From Cymbidium sinense (taxonomy: Eukaryota > Streptophyta > Magnoliopsida > Asparagales > Orchidaceae): 64,000 nucleotides of DNA. The notes below the pieces were generated by a model, which saw nothing but the letters and a program-made list of their open reading frames with translations, did no database searches and had not been told where the DNA came from. Position numbers and translations under genes: made by a program. This document shows, piece after piece, positions 35,641 to 48,600 of the stretch (position 1 is its first letter; every line of letters begins with the position of its first letter). Where the stretch lies: positions 147,675,601 through 147,739,600 of the forward strand of contig CM038221.1 of assembly GCA_021442155.1 (NCBI GenBank). The letters are read 5' to 3'.

Positions 35641-36600
35641 ACAAGCAGTTTTTATTAGGCTGCTTCAATTGAAATATGTAAACGAAGATTAATAAGGTTT
35701 GTCGGTTGTAAAATAAGGAACAGTAGTCAAGTCCACAGCTCATACAGTTTCCGCTTTGGTAGGATTCCATTTCCATGACTGTTCTCACTTAATTTCCTGC
35801 AGAGAACGCTGGCATTGTCCTCCTGATTCCTCTCTCCCATCTCTTCTTCCCGGCCTTTCTCAAGTCAAGGTCTGCTAAACACTTCATCATCTCCTGGGCA
35901 GATTTTATTGTCTTAGACGCTCTCAATGATTTCTCTTAACATTATTGAATCTTGTTAATGAGTTTGTATGGGAATCTGATGAGGCTCGCAATGTTGGAAT
36001 TTGTGTTGTGATTCATGGGATGGATAATAAAAAACAAGCAATTTTCTGGAATTGAAAATTTGCATCTGTTCTTCCTCCAAGCTTCACTAGTTGTTCTCTG
36101 TTATTGTGTCTATCGGTTTTGTTCTTCCGGGGCAGCTCGTCCCATTAGACTTCACTCAGAGTTAACCTAAAGAAAATAGCTGATTTCTAGTAGATAAATT
36201 CATCAAAAATAGAAAAAATATATCGAAAATATAAAGTTTTGTATATAGTAATCTATCAGTTGATAAAATAACCATCAGAAAGACTCCATAATGAAATAAT
36301 AACTAAGAATGGTTTTTTGTCAATAACCGTCAGTGTTAAATATATTAAAAATTTCTGAGTTCTGACTAATTTTTCAGTTGGAATTTCTAAAGGGTACAGT
36401 GCTTTTTCTCTAATTGGAAGAGTTAGGTTCAAATCAAACCTCATCTCTTACTACTAATCTAGTTGTCATTAAGTCTCATCATTATTGTTGATCGCATTTA
36501 CTTCACAACTCAAATTAATTGAATATGATCAGATCGATGAGCTATAAATGAGATATTAAACGGATTGAGTTAATAATAATTTAAGTACTTTTAAATATGC
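35641..36600. other. Intergenic sequence, no gene seen
   Basis: AT-rich with no recognisable coding, RNA or repeat sequence. The related satellite array begins at about 36,600. Confidence 0.45.
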
Positions 36601-38130
36601 TAAAAATTTTCAAATGTGGGGTTTGTCATATCTTTAGTACATTATATTGTAAGCTCTTTGGAGATATGTCATGAAGAATTTAGATATTTTTGGAGCAATT
36701 TTGTAGGTGTACTCTCTGTACTCTCATGAGAGTACACCCTATCTTTTTAGTTTTCCCAATTGTGGGGCTTGTCATATGTTTAGTATATACTATTGTAAGA
36801 TGTTTAGAGATGCTTCATGAATAATTTAGATAATTTTGGAGATGTTATTTTGACTCATTCTCAGAGTACATCTCATTTTTTTAATTATTTTAACTGTCAT
36901 ATGTTTAATACATCATATTGTAAGATGTTTGAAAATATTTCATGAAGAATTTGGATATTTTTGGAGCTATTTTATATGTGTACTCTCTATACTCTCATGA
37001 GGGTACACCCAATTTTTTTTAAATTTTCAACTGTGGGATTTTTCATATGTTTACTATATCCTATTGTAAGATGGTTGGAGATGTTTCATGAAGAATTTGG
37101 TGATTTTCAGAGTTATTTTACATATGTACTCTTTGTACTCTCATAAAGGTACACCCAATGACTTCAATTTTTTCAACTATGGGGCTTATCATATGTTTAG
37201 TACATCCTATTGTAAGCTGTTTAGAGATGTTTCATGAAGAATTTGAGTATTTTTGGAGCCATTTTGTATGTGTACTCTCTGTACTCTCATAAGGATACAC
37301 TCCACTTTTCTAAAAGTTTTAATTGTGTGATTTATCATATGTTTACCATAACCTATTGTAAGATGGTTGGAGATGTTTCATGAAAAATTTGCTATTTTTG
37401 GGAGCTATTTTGCATGTGTACTCTCTGTACTCTCATGAGGGTATACCATATTTTTTCAAAATTTTCAACTGTTGAGCTTGTCATATGTTTAATATATCAT
37501 ATTGCAAGATATGTAGAGATGTTTCATGAAGAATTTGATAATTTTTAGAGATATTTTGTATGCGTACTCTCTCTACTCTCATGAGGGTACACTCTATTTT
37601 TTCAAAAATTTCAGCTATGGGGCTTGTCATATGTTTAGTAGATCCTATTGTAAGATGTTTGTAGATATTTCATGAAGAATTTGGGTATTTTTAGAGCTAT
37701 TTTGTATGTGTACTCTCTGTACTCTCATGAGAGTACACCTCATTTTCTCAAAATGTGGCTTGTCATTTAGTAGATCCTATTATAAGATGTTTGGAGATGT
37801 TTCATGAAGAATTAGCTGACTTATTGGAGTTATTTTGCATGTGTACTCTTTGTACTCTCATGAGGGTACACTATATTTTTTCAATTATTTCAACTATGGG
37901 GCTTGTCATATGTTTAGAACCTCCTATTATAAGCTGTTTGAAGATGTTTCATGAAGAATTTGGATATTTTTGGAGCTATTTGATGTACTTTCAGTACTCA
38001 TGACTTTATTTTTTTTTCAACTATGGGGCTTATCATATGTTTACTATATCCTATTTTAAGATATTTGGAGATATTTTATGAATAATTTGCTAGTTTTTAG
38101 AGCTGTTTTATATGTGTACGCTCTGGGCCT
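36600..38130 (+). repeat. Second satellite array, about 145-bp units, related palindromic cores
   Basis: About ten units have cores near 36,726, 36,862, 36,997, 37,142, 37,289, 37,434, 37,580, 37,727, 37,859 and 37,999. The core is TGTACTCTCTGTACTCTCAT followed by GAGGGTACAC or GAGAGTACAC, so the palindrome's right arm is altered in most units. The spacer (CTTGTCATATGTTTAGTA, then TCCTATTGTAAGATG, then GATGTTTCATGAAGAATTTG) differs from that of the MULE array. Unlike the MULE array it shows no dimer alternation. Confidence 0.92.
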
Positions 38131-38139
38131 CCATTATGT

Positions 38140-38850
38140 AGATAATGTTCTCAATAATTCACTTTTCATTTTGATGTTTAAAATATTTGGGAAAAGGATA
38201 ACTTCTAGATGTAGGCCAAACAGCATTAGAGCAGTGTTTGATACTATTTCAGACCATTTTACTAATGAAATACTTATCATTTTAAGAAGGCTACATGTGC
38301 ATCAATTCATTAGAATGCATGAAATTCAGCAAGATTCGGCTACCATCACTTCAATCATGTCCTGTTGGAATATAGAAAAGCAAGTATTCTATTTTGGTGG
38401 CCAATGCATTACTTTAAAATCTTTTTTTATATATCATAATTATAGAGTGGCGTCAGAATTGATAGCCTACACTGACAATATAGAGAGATTTGTTGATTAT
38501 AATTGGTGAGAAGCCATCTAGAGCTTCCTGGTTTCACAGTTTGATGGTATTACATCCAAAATTTTGACACAAAAAGCACCCAAGTACATGAGTGGCTTTG
38601 TCACTCTTCTAATGGTACATTTTACTTCTTTAGATTTATATTATTTTTTGCATTGAAGCTAAGTTATGTAAATCTTTATTGTAGATCTGGGCGGTAGAGC
38701 ACATAGGAATCATAAGGCCACTCATTCCTTCTACAAAGCCACATATGTTACGATGGTCAAAAATAAAGTTTACAGATAATTCCTCCAGTGGTTTGCAAGG
38801 ATATCTGGTGATGTGAAATAAATTGACTTCATTTATCACAAAATATATTT
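38140..38850 (+). pseudogene. Plant mobile domain/DUF1985-like remnant (second copy)
   Basis: Directly after the array, + strand frames read GKRITSRCRPNSIRAVFDTI, LRRLHVHQFIRMHEI, IMSCWNIEKQVFYFGGQCIT, then (38,520-38,600) SFLVSQFDGITSKI and YMSGFVTLL. After an intron-like gap (38,615-38,685, ending TTGTAG), IWAVEHIGIIRPLIP and MLRWSKIKFTD follow. The last block fits the W.-.-E(H/Y).-P.-LRW pattern of plant mobile domain and DUF1985 proteins. It aligns at DNA level with 25,905-26,110. A stop (TGA at 38,507-38,509) breaks the frame. It marks a second relative of the MULE family, without visible ends. Confidence 0.55.
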
Positions 38851-39239
38851 ATTCATATTAAAAATAATCATATTTTCTTATTGGTGTAACACATGTTTGC
38901 CTCAGATTTACGTGGTGTCCCCCATACACATAATCAAAAATAAACACCACAAAATATTATTACGGAGTGTGTATAATTGTGTAGGAATCATCTGACACTG
39001 TCAAGTAAGCTATCCTTCTTGAGATGACTCTCTGTACCCTATTTTCATAGGTGGATTCAAAGTGATAGTCTGAATCAGACTAACTTATTTTATACTTTGC
39101 CTTTCTTGAAAGCTTATAAGTTCCCTTAGGTCTGAGAGAGATATCTTCTTCTTCTTGTGTGTCACTTCCCAAATGAGGAACTAGTCTTCTTAATTTAGAT
39201 GTAAAATCAAGTGCTTTAGGGAGAGTCGGCATTGCTTTC

Positions 39240-39780
39240 TTTCTTCCTTTTTGCCTTCATTCTTTCTCCTTCTGAAGTTATTTTTTAGTTCTTGAAGTGG
39301 ATGCCACTGCCTTACAAGGCTCTGCTGCTTAGGCTCTTTAGGGATGAAATATTTTACGTCTTCATAAATCTTTGCTTCATGGAAGGAGAATAGTTGTAGG
39401 TTGCCATAAATTCTGAACTCTTCTCCATCTCTTAGTACTTCACTTCATGCATAGTTGATGGGACCATACCATACTTATGCGACCATGGCGACTAAAAGAG
39501 CTCTAAATGTATCGCATCGATCACATGAAACAACTTACATACAAATTTTGAAATCTAAGTGGGAGGATAAAAGAACCTAGACTTTTCTGCCCTTTCTCAT
39601 TAAAACTATGAACCATCAACTTATCCCTTCCAAAGATGTTGGATATCAAGTGATAAATCCCCTTAGTGCTTTCAAACTCATAAGATTGATAGAAGAACAG
39701 ATTAATCAATATTCAATTGATCAAGATATCATCACTCTTTACGATAACATATAGAGGCGGTTGTGATCTGCATATTCGAT
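39240..39780 (-). pseudogene. Ty3/gypsy protease-region remnant
   Basis: The frame at 39,521-39,709 ends with MVHSFNEKGQKSLGSFILPL and RFQNLYVSCF. In gypsy polyproteins of this type the block G-F-x-x-G-Q-(R/K)-(A/S)-L-G followed by FHVIDA lies in the aspartic protease region. Continuing in other frames are a VIDAIHLELF-like piece, then SHKYGMVPSTMHE (matching GRPWIH..VPSTLHQ) and GEEFRIYGNLQLFSFHEA. The catalytic D(T/S)G upstream is not clearly readable. Several frameshifts make it non-functional. Confidence 0.6.
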
Positions 39781-40029
39781 CTTCTTCAAAAAATGTGATT
39801 ACCGGGAGATCTTGAGTTTGTAATGATTCAGTCATACATTTTGCGGTAAAATAAGCTTCATATCTCTCCAGGTCTTTAAGAGCATGTATTAAAGTTTCTC
39901 AAAGATCTCTTAACATTAAGAGAGCCTCATACACACTTAATTGTGCAGGGATCTTTCTCAGATGTGATAGTATATTATAATTTATTTTTTCACTTGATTT
40001 AAGTTTCTTTTTAGGATCTTTGGGAATGA

Positions 40030-43000
40030 TATCTTCATTGATTTCAATTTGTTTGCTTTTGTATTTATTTTAATTTCCTTTCTTTGTTGGTGGTGGCAAT
40101 ACTTTACCACTCCTCAACGGAACTTGAATCACATTGTCTTGTTCAGACTCATCTGAAGAAGTAGTTTCTTTCAATTCACCTTTCCTTCTAGAGGATTGGC
40201 CAAAAGATCTAGAGTCACTTTTCAACTTCATACATTTTATACGTGATATTATTTCTCCATCAGGAAAACATAAGTCCTCATCTGAACTATTATTTTTTGT
40301 TGGGTCATTAGACAAAATTCAGATATTAACTCTTTAGGCTCTTCTTTCTTACTGTGAACAATTATGATGGGTTGGTCGAGTCTGTTTGAGTGTCATTGTC
40401 ATTTTGGAGTGACTTATGTTGAAAAACATCTGATATCACATAAATGATTTGGCATGCCTCTATTGGATAAAATTCACTATCATCTTCTTTATCCAACTCA
40501 ATAATATGGATTTTAGACATAAAGTCTGCAAACTGCGGTTGTCTTGTCACTGATACTCCTCTAAATTGTTAATAACCTTTTGAGTTGTAGTCCTCTTCTT
40601 TTTCTTCTTTATTTTATTTGGTTTGATTGACTTCTGTGAGATCTCATGAAATTTGTGCCAGTTTCTTTTCTCTTTGGGATGAATTAGCGATTGGGAGTCT
40701 AAGTCAATGATGTGGAGGTTGACGCATACAATCTTGACACTGCTTTAAGATTAATCACTGGTTCAAGAGGAGATTTTCGCCTAACACCAGGAACTACTTC
40801 AATTTGCTTCAATATATTTATTATCTTTTTAGCGATTGCAGTATCCTATTATTCAATCTGAACTGATTTTTCTTTCTTCTTGTCTTTAATGGATGATACA
40901 AAAGAGGACGTAATCATTCTTGTAGACTCTCTTTTTAGGTTGACTAGAACACTATTAGATAATATAAATTTACCTCATTTATACTTCTTTTCTAGCCATT
41001 CTTTGAAGACATAACAATCCTCAATAGAATAATTGATCACCTGATGATATGAATAATAATTTGGATTATTAACTTGACCAACTTCTTCAAGCCTTTTACT
41101 TTCTGGTAATTGTAGACCAGCTTTGACTACTTATTGAAATAGTTTAACCACACTTTCCTTTTTAAAAAAATATTCTTTATTCATCTTTTTTTAAGAGATG
41201 GCTGCATTCGCTCATCATCTCTTGTTACTTATTTTGGACACTCTCCACCACCTAGAAAAGTCTGTGGCTTATCATTGCCTCTTAACACCATTTTTGGCTA
41301 TGGATTAGGCTGAACAAACTTCTTTCTTTTATCAACACTATACATAGGCTGTTTTCCTTTAACTACTTTGTAGATCATCCATTTTTCACCACTTGAGTTA
41401 TATGAAGCAACATGAGTTTCATTTTTTTCTTGAGTATGAAGGCTTATTTTTCTTTGATTTATCTGTGTAGATTTCAGACTTAGAGCGATTCAACTTTTCA
41501 AATTTAGCCACCCTATCAAGCAAGTCTTGGAATGTTGTCATTGAGGCCATACATAAAAATAGTATCATTTTACCATCCATATTGCTCATTAACAATTGGA
41601 TCGCATGCTCTTCCTCCAACTGTTCTTCACATTTCATGCTTAGGCTTCACCAACGACTTATGAATTTTGTCAATGACTCATATTTTCTTCTCTTTAGTAA
41701 GGCCAGGTCACGATCATTATTTTTTTGGTTGCATTGGCAAACCTTTTTATGAACATTATCTCCAGCTCAGCAAAGATTTTGACAAAATCATTCGATAATT
41801 TTGCATACCACTCAAAAGTAGTTGAAATCAAGTTGCTGAAAAATTAGCAGAAAAGCCATGCATCATTCCCTCCAGTGTTACCATAAGTAGCATTGGGCTA
41901 AATATTGTTTTGGATTACCATATGCATTAAAAGTATTAAATTTTGGTGTTGAGTAACCTTTCAGGGACACCTGATCATATTCAGCTAGGTAAGGCGACCC
42001 ACTCCCTTTTATTTCTAAAGTATAACTATCCAAATATTTTCATTGATTATCATTTCTAGTTGAGCATCTGTTATTATTCAAGATGTAATGGCCACATTTT
42101 GAATTATTGGTTGAAGAGGTAGCTGATTAACTTCACTTCTCCCGCCGTATAGCATGTATAAAGCTTGAAGTATCAGAGTGACTAGTGGTATATATGTAGT
42201 ATTATTAACTACTTATTGATTAGTAGGTAGAACTAGTGTTACATTTGATGTGATGTTCTTCTATAACATATCAATCACAATATTCATTTGTCCCATCATC
42301 TCATTCATCTTGGCACCAAGCTATAAAATTTTCTTGTCTTAAGCTTCCATTTGACATTACATTTGTTTTTGCTCTCTAGGTAGCACCACGACATCAACAA
42401 ATACATGCTCTTATTCTTCCTCTATTTCTTTTTGTTGTTCTCCTCCTTGCTCATCTTCAGATGAAGAACTTGACTATCCTTCTCTTTGTGCATTTGTAGG
42501 GACATTTATTGTTGGAGCTGAGCAATGGTGCTAATTATAAAAGTGTGTACCAAGCTATTCAGTTCCTGGTTCAACCTTATAAACAGCCTCAACTCCTTTG
42601 ATCTCTTGTTCATTTTGATCGTCTTCATCTTCTTCCTCTTCAGTAGAGATTGAAGATCCATCTTCTACTCGCTTTAGTGAAGACTCTCCTTCATAAACAT
42701 TGAATTCAGGTTCAGGTTCACTAGATTCATGTTGCGTGTGAGGTTCATCTATATGTCTCACCATATAGACAACTTCTACATCATCCTCTTCTTGCACATG
42801 GATTTTAGATCGATGCCTCCACTGAATCTCTGGTTCAGTGTGTGAAACAAACATTTCTTCCATTGGGGATTGCGCAAAGTCAACTTTCTTTGTGAGGTGA
42901 ATCGATTGATGATGGGATCCCCTAGAGGATTCTCCATGGTGTCAACTATCATAAGTTTTATCACGAGCAGCCCTTCTTTTCTGTATCCACTTATGATGGG

Positions 43001-43930
43001 TTATTTTTGAGGTGGATCTCTGAATATGGCATCAGATGTCACACCTCTCTCATTTTTCAAAGGAATTTCATCACGAGGCCTTGGCCTCCATATCTACTTA
43101 CCCTTTTGCCATGACCTTTCAACAACAGATTCTTGGACATGCAGTCCAAGTGTCACGAGCCGATGCTCACCATGCTAGGTATGCTTGGCTTGTTGGCTAG
43201 TTACCATAAGAGATGGAAATTTTCTTTTCATTAAGCCTCTTTTCTTGGCTACATTAAAAACATTGTGTATTCTAGCGGACAATGTTTCAGGCTGTCTTCT
43301 TTGTGGTGTTATGGCTCAATGTTGTTGAGCCCAGAAGGATTATTTCACCTTGCCAGTAGAGCTATTCTTTTTTACCCATTTTAAATTATCAAAGTTATTA
43401 TGGATAGAAATACTCACTTCTGGCGATAATATTGCTTGTTCTCTGGGTCATTCAAGTAGGACCTGTTGAGCCCTCAACTCAGCATTTCTTCTTCTTCTTT
43501 GACTTATAGTTAATTTGCTTCTTGATAAAGAAGACTCACAATCATGTCTCCCATATACAAAAGTTTTAGTTGGCAAAATAATTGTGCCTCGAGGCATCAA
43601 AGATACAATTTTCCCAATGACGGTCCTCTTCATCACGGGGGCTTCAGGCTGACCTAGTCTTTCAAACACCAAAGATTTCTTGCGGTGGACCTCCTTATTA
43701 GAGGATGGTTGTTGCATGGATTGGTGAGCATGACGTGTAGGAGCTTCAGTAAACTTAGGCCTTCTAGCATGGCCTCAGATAGGTGCTCCATGGATAGGTG
43801 CTTCAGAAGTTGTAGCTATAATGGCTGGGAAATCCACACTACCAAATTGAATGGTAGCTCCAACATCCCCTGTGTTGATGATGATGTTAGCTAAACAGAT
43901 GTTTGCACCATGCCCAAGCTGAACAATGAA
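40030..43930 (-). pseudogene. Ty3/gypsy gag polyprotein remnant
   Basis: From the 5' side (higher coordinates): KKSLVFERLGQPEAP and RRRRNAELRAQQ (43,448-43,717); an acidic stretch (42,555-42,863); a degraded gag core near 41,690-41,910 with FEWYAKLSNDFVKIFAELEI-like sequence (usual: A..WY..L....I..F.EL); MTTFQDLLDRVAKFEKLNR (41,419-41,637), the conserved TF..L..RA..(L/F)E part; and VIQVPLRSGKVLPPPTKK (40,070-40,315), which usually precedes protease. Stops and shifts occur between the blocks. A second copy of the 5' part is at 56,200-57,120. Confidence 0.65.
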
Positions 43931-44213
43931 AGGAGTGTTTTGTAGATCTATTCTACATAAATTAAAGATGGGGATTAGTAATCAATAATTATCATTTTAT
44001 CCCACACTTTCAATATGTAGAGGTACTACATAACAAGATAATGATGTAATGACAGAATACACTATATAATTATCATTCAACATAGAGCAATATGCATTAA
44101 TAATTTGAGTTTATTACTCATTTAAATCATAATTTTTTTTCCAATTTGAATTTTCAAATATTTTATTTCTACTATAACATATATATAACTAGCCAAAGAT
44201 GGAAAAAGAAACC

Positions 44214-44232
44214 TATCCCCAACGAAGTCACA
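44214..44232 (-). other. Primer binding site, tRNA-Arg type
   Basis: Just inside the LTR end the - strand reads TGTGACTTCGTTGGGGATA. The second copy at 57 kb reads TGGCAACTCCATTAGGGA. Both are variants of TGGCGACTCCGTTGGGGA, the tRNA-Arg complement I associate with Ogre/Tat elements. A search of tRNA 3' ends would settle it. Confidence 0.5.
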
Positions 44233-44239
44233 ATAAATC

Positions 44240-46250
44240 TGTGGGCTCTAAAAATTCGCATCCGGCCTCTCGATGAAATGAGAGTATAGACTTAGTGTTG
44301 AACAAAATTTTTAGAAGGCAGATGATTGTTAGTGGTGGATAAATAAGACACTACCCAAAGATTTCACTCTCATTTGGTGAGCACTTTAGATCTGATTCCA
44401 AGTTTTCTATTAGCGAAAACACCTATAGTTAATTACATCTCCCCAATCAGTGAGAGAGAACTTTCGATTAAGGCTAGTCATAGGTCGCTAATTGCTTAGC
44501 ATATAGTAGCAAAATTTGGGTTTGAAATTTAATGAAATTCCCATTTTCTTTATGCTTGGAGCATATGGTTAGGGGATTCATGACATGCCCAATCAAGATC
44601 CCATGATTAGTCATCCCATTTATGATCTCACGGTCCACTTAATCGAGGAGGTGATCAACTGGGAAGGATCCTTGTCAGCAGCCATGGGTTGCATCATTCA
44701 AGGAGACCTTGTAGACTATTATTAATATTTGTCAAAGAGGACAATCTTAAGTCCACTCTAGCTAACAACGGGCTTTATGCCCTATTAGGTATAACCTATG
44801 ATCTACAACTCAAAGTGGTAGAAAATCATTGGGGAACATATGAGCTATAGCCCAGACTGTAATATAGTAGAGCCTACTAGCCAAACCACCCGATGAGAAG
44901 GCTCTAGTCGTAACTGCTTCATATGTGGAGCCTACTGGCTAAATCACACGGACAGAGGACACGGGCCACGTCCTTACTGGTGTAAAATATTTTGAGTGCA
45001 AATATAACAATATACATAATATGAAATTGGCTCCTTTTTGAGCTTGGGTTAACATTAAATTTATCATCCCCGATAAATAATTGCGGAAGGCGGATGGATG
45101 AATTTATTATTATTATCTTTTATAATGAATTTTCATTTAATTATTTTTCTTATTTTATAATTTTCTTGAATATTTGATAATTAATAGAAATTTCACTTTA
45201 CTTTGAAGATTTTAGAAAATTTTGATAATGGTGAACCCCTCCGGTTGATATTCTCGAGCAACACAGCCATCATCGGGGTAGATTTTGTCTCACTCTTTTG
45301 TTTGCGAACGATCGGGTCTACAACTTTGAAATATCATTATATCACATTAGATCTTGGTAACTCTACCCTTATAAGAGGAGGATTAGATCTATGGATTGAA
45401 GCATGTAATTGTGTTTTAATATTTTTGATATTAAATATTTGAATTTCTAAACATAAAATAGTTATATTAAAATTATTAAAGGCTTTATAAAAGTAGTAAG
45501 AGTATGCTTAATGTGATCAATTTGAAAGTATCATTTCATATTGGTTTTCTATGCAACCTTGCTCAGCTTAATTATTTGATTTTCTACTGAAATAATCAAT
45601 TTTATCAACTCTAGTCCCTATGGGGAAAAGGATTTAACTGCTCAGATATGACTTAAAATTTCATCATACGAATGTGTTGATTCACTAAAATATGTATATA
45701 AACATATATTTAGAATATTGAATTTTAAAAATATGCTCAGGCTTTCAAAATGTTTGTTTCCCCTTCAAAATAATTTCATAATATTTTACTATAATATATT
45801 TAAGTCAATTTAGTTTTTAATTCGCATAGAATCCTTAGACACCTGAATTTAAACATTCAACACTATGTCGGGACCCATGCGGGTGTTTGATAATTCAGAT
45901 AATTTTAGTTTTAAATTATGTAATTAATTTTGTATTTTTATTTAATCCCAACTTATCCTACGCAACCTTTTTAGATATTAAAATTTTCACTCTAAATCCT
46001 TATGTCCGAACACGTGTAGGCTTTTTAACTTAGATAATTTAATTTAATTAATGAAATCATTGATTTTGAAAATCATAATTAGAATGAGAATTTTCTAATT
46101 TTTGGATTGAAGGAAGCTTCATTCATGCATAATTTAATTTACTGCCGCCTTCTGTCTGCTTGTATGAAAAATTGCATATTCAGTGACGAATTTGGAGTAG
46201 AATTAAATTTCTATTTGCAATTCAAAATATTGCATCTTTGTTTATATTTA
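44240..46250 (-). repeat. 5' LTR of the 39-46 kb gypsy element
   Basis: TGTGGGCTC begins at 44,240 (the LTR's 3' end on the - strand). Similarity to the 853-2,772 LTR in reverse complement continues at least to about 46,150, including GGGACCCATGCGGGTGTTTG and ATGTCCGAACACGTGTAGG. The far end is approximate. Open frames inside are incidental. Confidence 0.65.
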
Positions 46251-46419
46251 ATTTGATAGCAAATTAAATAAAAGTAAAATGATTACTGAGCTTATGCATA
46301 TTGATAGGATTTTACATCTTTGCTAATCATCATATCCAACTTTTATTCTCATCCATAATCATTTTTTAAAGGTGAGAGGTTCTTTTCTGACTTAAATATT
46401 TCTTGTTGGCAAGCTACTT

Positions 46420-46470
<51 letters not shown>

Positions 46471-47150
46471 ATATTTTGCTATCAAGATTATTTTTACATG
46501 ATTTCTCCTTTGGAACATAATATTGGATTTGCTGAACTTGGAATCATAATGATGTGAAGAACCTTTTCACATCATAGAAGCAAAGATATATAGTTCAAGT
46601 GTATGTTTTATGTTCTAAACAAAAATAATCAATCTAGTATATTTTTTTAAAGTATTGCAATAATTCTAGTTTATTCAACTAAACCACCATTTGATTTTGA
46701 TTTAAGATATTATGGTGTATCAGAACATGATAGCATTAAACAGAATCTAAGTCACTCAAGCATTAATTAAGGCTTGTTTCGTTTTGAGGAGTTTGAGAGA
46801 AATATAACTCACTTTACCATGGAATTTACATTCGTTGTTTTGCTTTAATTTAATCCATAGAAAATTACATTTGCAGGGAAAAATATTGTCACATATAATT
46901 TCTGTTTGTGACAATTATCCGTCCAACCCTAGTGAGAAAGATAAAAATGAAATTGTGTTGGATCATCACTGTTATTCACATAATCCCTCCTAACAAAGAT
47001 CAAATATGTGGAATAAAGTGGTTGTAACATATTTTACACATGTCGTACCACTTAAGATTCCATAAATTGAATATGAACATTGCTAAAAAGAGCTCACTTT
47101 CCTCTTATAAATTGAAGGAATTTGGGAGACCATTTCACTCACATTTCATT
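46251..47150. other. AT-rich intergenic sequence with (TA)n
   Basis: No gene is seen. (TA)n lies at 46,422-46,467. Confidence 0.45.
46422..46467. repeat. (TA)n microsatellite
   Basis: A pure TA run of about 46 bases. Confidence 0.95.
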
Positions 47151-47153
47151 TGA

Positions 47154-47486
47154 GGGGCTGTTTGGTTAGCTGAAAAAAAAATGCAGTGTAAAAGGAATTC
47201 ATTGTAAAAGGATTACTTTACAATTATTTGGTTGAGAGTTTTACAAATTCATGACTTTGCTTTTTTCTGTTTAGTTGAAAAAATGTAATGTAAAGTATTT
47301 TGAAGGTTTTGATTCCCGGGGATGTGGCGACGATATGGTGGGTGTGGCGTATGGCGTGGCCGGATACACATCACTTTTTGTATTTGAAATTACCAATCTG
47401 AATTCAATACACAAAAAATAACTTGTAATTTATTTGGAATACATTACATTACATTGGAAATTTACTTTACTTCAAATCAAACACCA
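47154..47486. mobile_element. MITE-like element with imperfect terminal inverted repeats
   Basis: The left end GGGGCTGTTTGGTTAGCTGA pairs imperfectly with the right end, which on the - strand reads GGTGTTTGATTTGAAGTAAA. Inside, AAAATGTAATGTAAAGTA and TACATTACATTGGAAATTTA form further inverted segments. GG(C)TGTTTGGTT ends are common in plant hAT- and Harbinger-type miniature elements. I could not find a clear target site duplication, so the family is open. Confidence 0.45.
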
Positions 47487-47699
47487 AAAAAGTTAAAATT
47501 TCTGCATTTGCTTTAAATTATGAATCACGGGCAAACGACACCGAGTCTTAAAGTCATAAGTGATCCTTTGAGCATTGGGTAGAGGAAGTGGAGAAATTAA
47601 TATTGCTTGTGCGCTTTCAAATTGTTTCAAATCCCTATAAGTCTTTTTATTTGTTTGTTCAATGAAATTTTGCCATTTAACATTTCTAAATTTCACTTT

Positions 47700-48600
47700 A
47701 GATTATTGCATGATTGATTTTTTTTTAGACAAATCCCTTTTTTTTAGTCCAAAATTCAGTGCAAATTTTAGCAACATTTTGACCTAGGGGGTTGCATCTA
47801 ATAGTTTTGGGTCTACTTACAACGCCCTGATGAGCTTGACGGTTGATATTTTGAAACACCTCAACCGATTTTCATCTCGTTATGCCCTGATGAGCATAAC
47901 GAGGCCTTCAAATCTACATAAAAAACACAAATACATATACATATACATATAATTTCCACACACTTCTCCACATTTACAATCAGCAACAACGATAAACCTG
48001 CATGAGAATGCAATTGATTTGCAACCTAAGAGAAATAATATTTAAATCCAATCTTTCTTTTATCCAAATGAGGTAGAATAGGAAAGCCAATTAGAGGTTC
48101 AGTTTGGATGAAATGTCAGAAGCTAGATCGAGTTAGGGAATAAGAGGATTAGGAGGAATAATTGTTGTTTTGACAACCAAGCGTTGGAGTAAGGAGGACT
48201 AATGAGCTATAACAATGAGTAAAAAAAATTCAGTCAAGTAGATCGGATGGATTGAGAGACGAGAAGGGGAAAGACAATCTCGTTCGGCTTGCTGGAGTGG
48301 TAAACCAAGAGAGGGGGAAAACAAATGGGAAAGTGGTGGAAACTGAGAGGAACTCGTCTGATGACGAAGTTGTCTCTCGACTGTGGCAGAGGGAATGGTC
48401 AGAGGAGGGATTGCACAATTGTGTGTTCGACTAGAAAAGGAATCGAGAAGGGTAGCTGAGAGGAATCCGCCTGATGGAGGAGTTCTTTAAGAAGAGGGGG
48501 GGGAAGGATTGAAGACTTCAACCGAAGTTTTGCTGGGTGAAATGAGAAATACGAATGAGGAAACAAGAGGGGAAGTCGAGAGTAACCTACCATAAAAATA
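47700..48600. mobile_element. LTR-like sequence related to 53.1-54.1 kb
   Basis: It shares order and style with 53,120-53,900: TCCAAAATTC..GCAAATTTTAGCAACATTTT (there ATTCTGACAAAATTTTGGCAACA), then ACACAAATACATATACATAT, then a G-rich part with CTCGTT(C/A)G(G/C)C and GTTCGGCT-like phrases. These fit a decayed long gypsy LTR. Short frames in the G-rich part have no protein similarity. Confidence 0.35.

Larger units (their letters stand above)
38851..46250 (-). mobile_element. Fragmentary Ogre/Tat-like Ty3/gypsy retrotransposon
   Basis: On the - strand the order is LTR (about 46,250-44,240), primer binding site (44,232-44,214), a gag-like polyprotein (43.9-40.0 kb) and a protease region (39.75-39.3 kb). 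Similarity then stops near 38.9 kb. Reverse transcriptase, RNase H, integrase and the second LTR are absent, so the element is truncated next to the second MULE-related array. The assignment rests on the tRNA-Arg-like primer site, the long LTR and the protease-linker phrasing. Confidence 0.6.
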
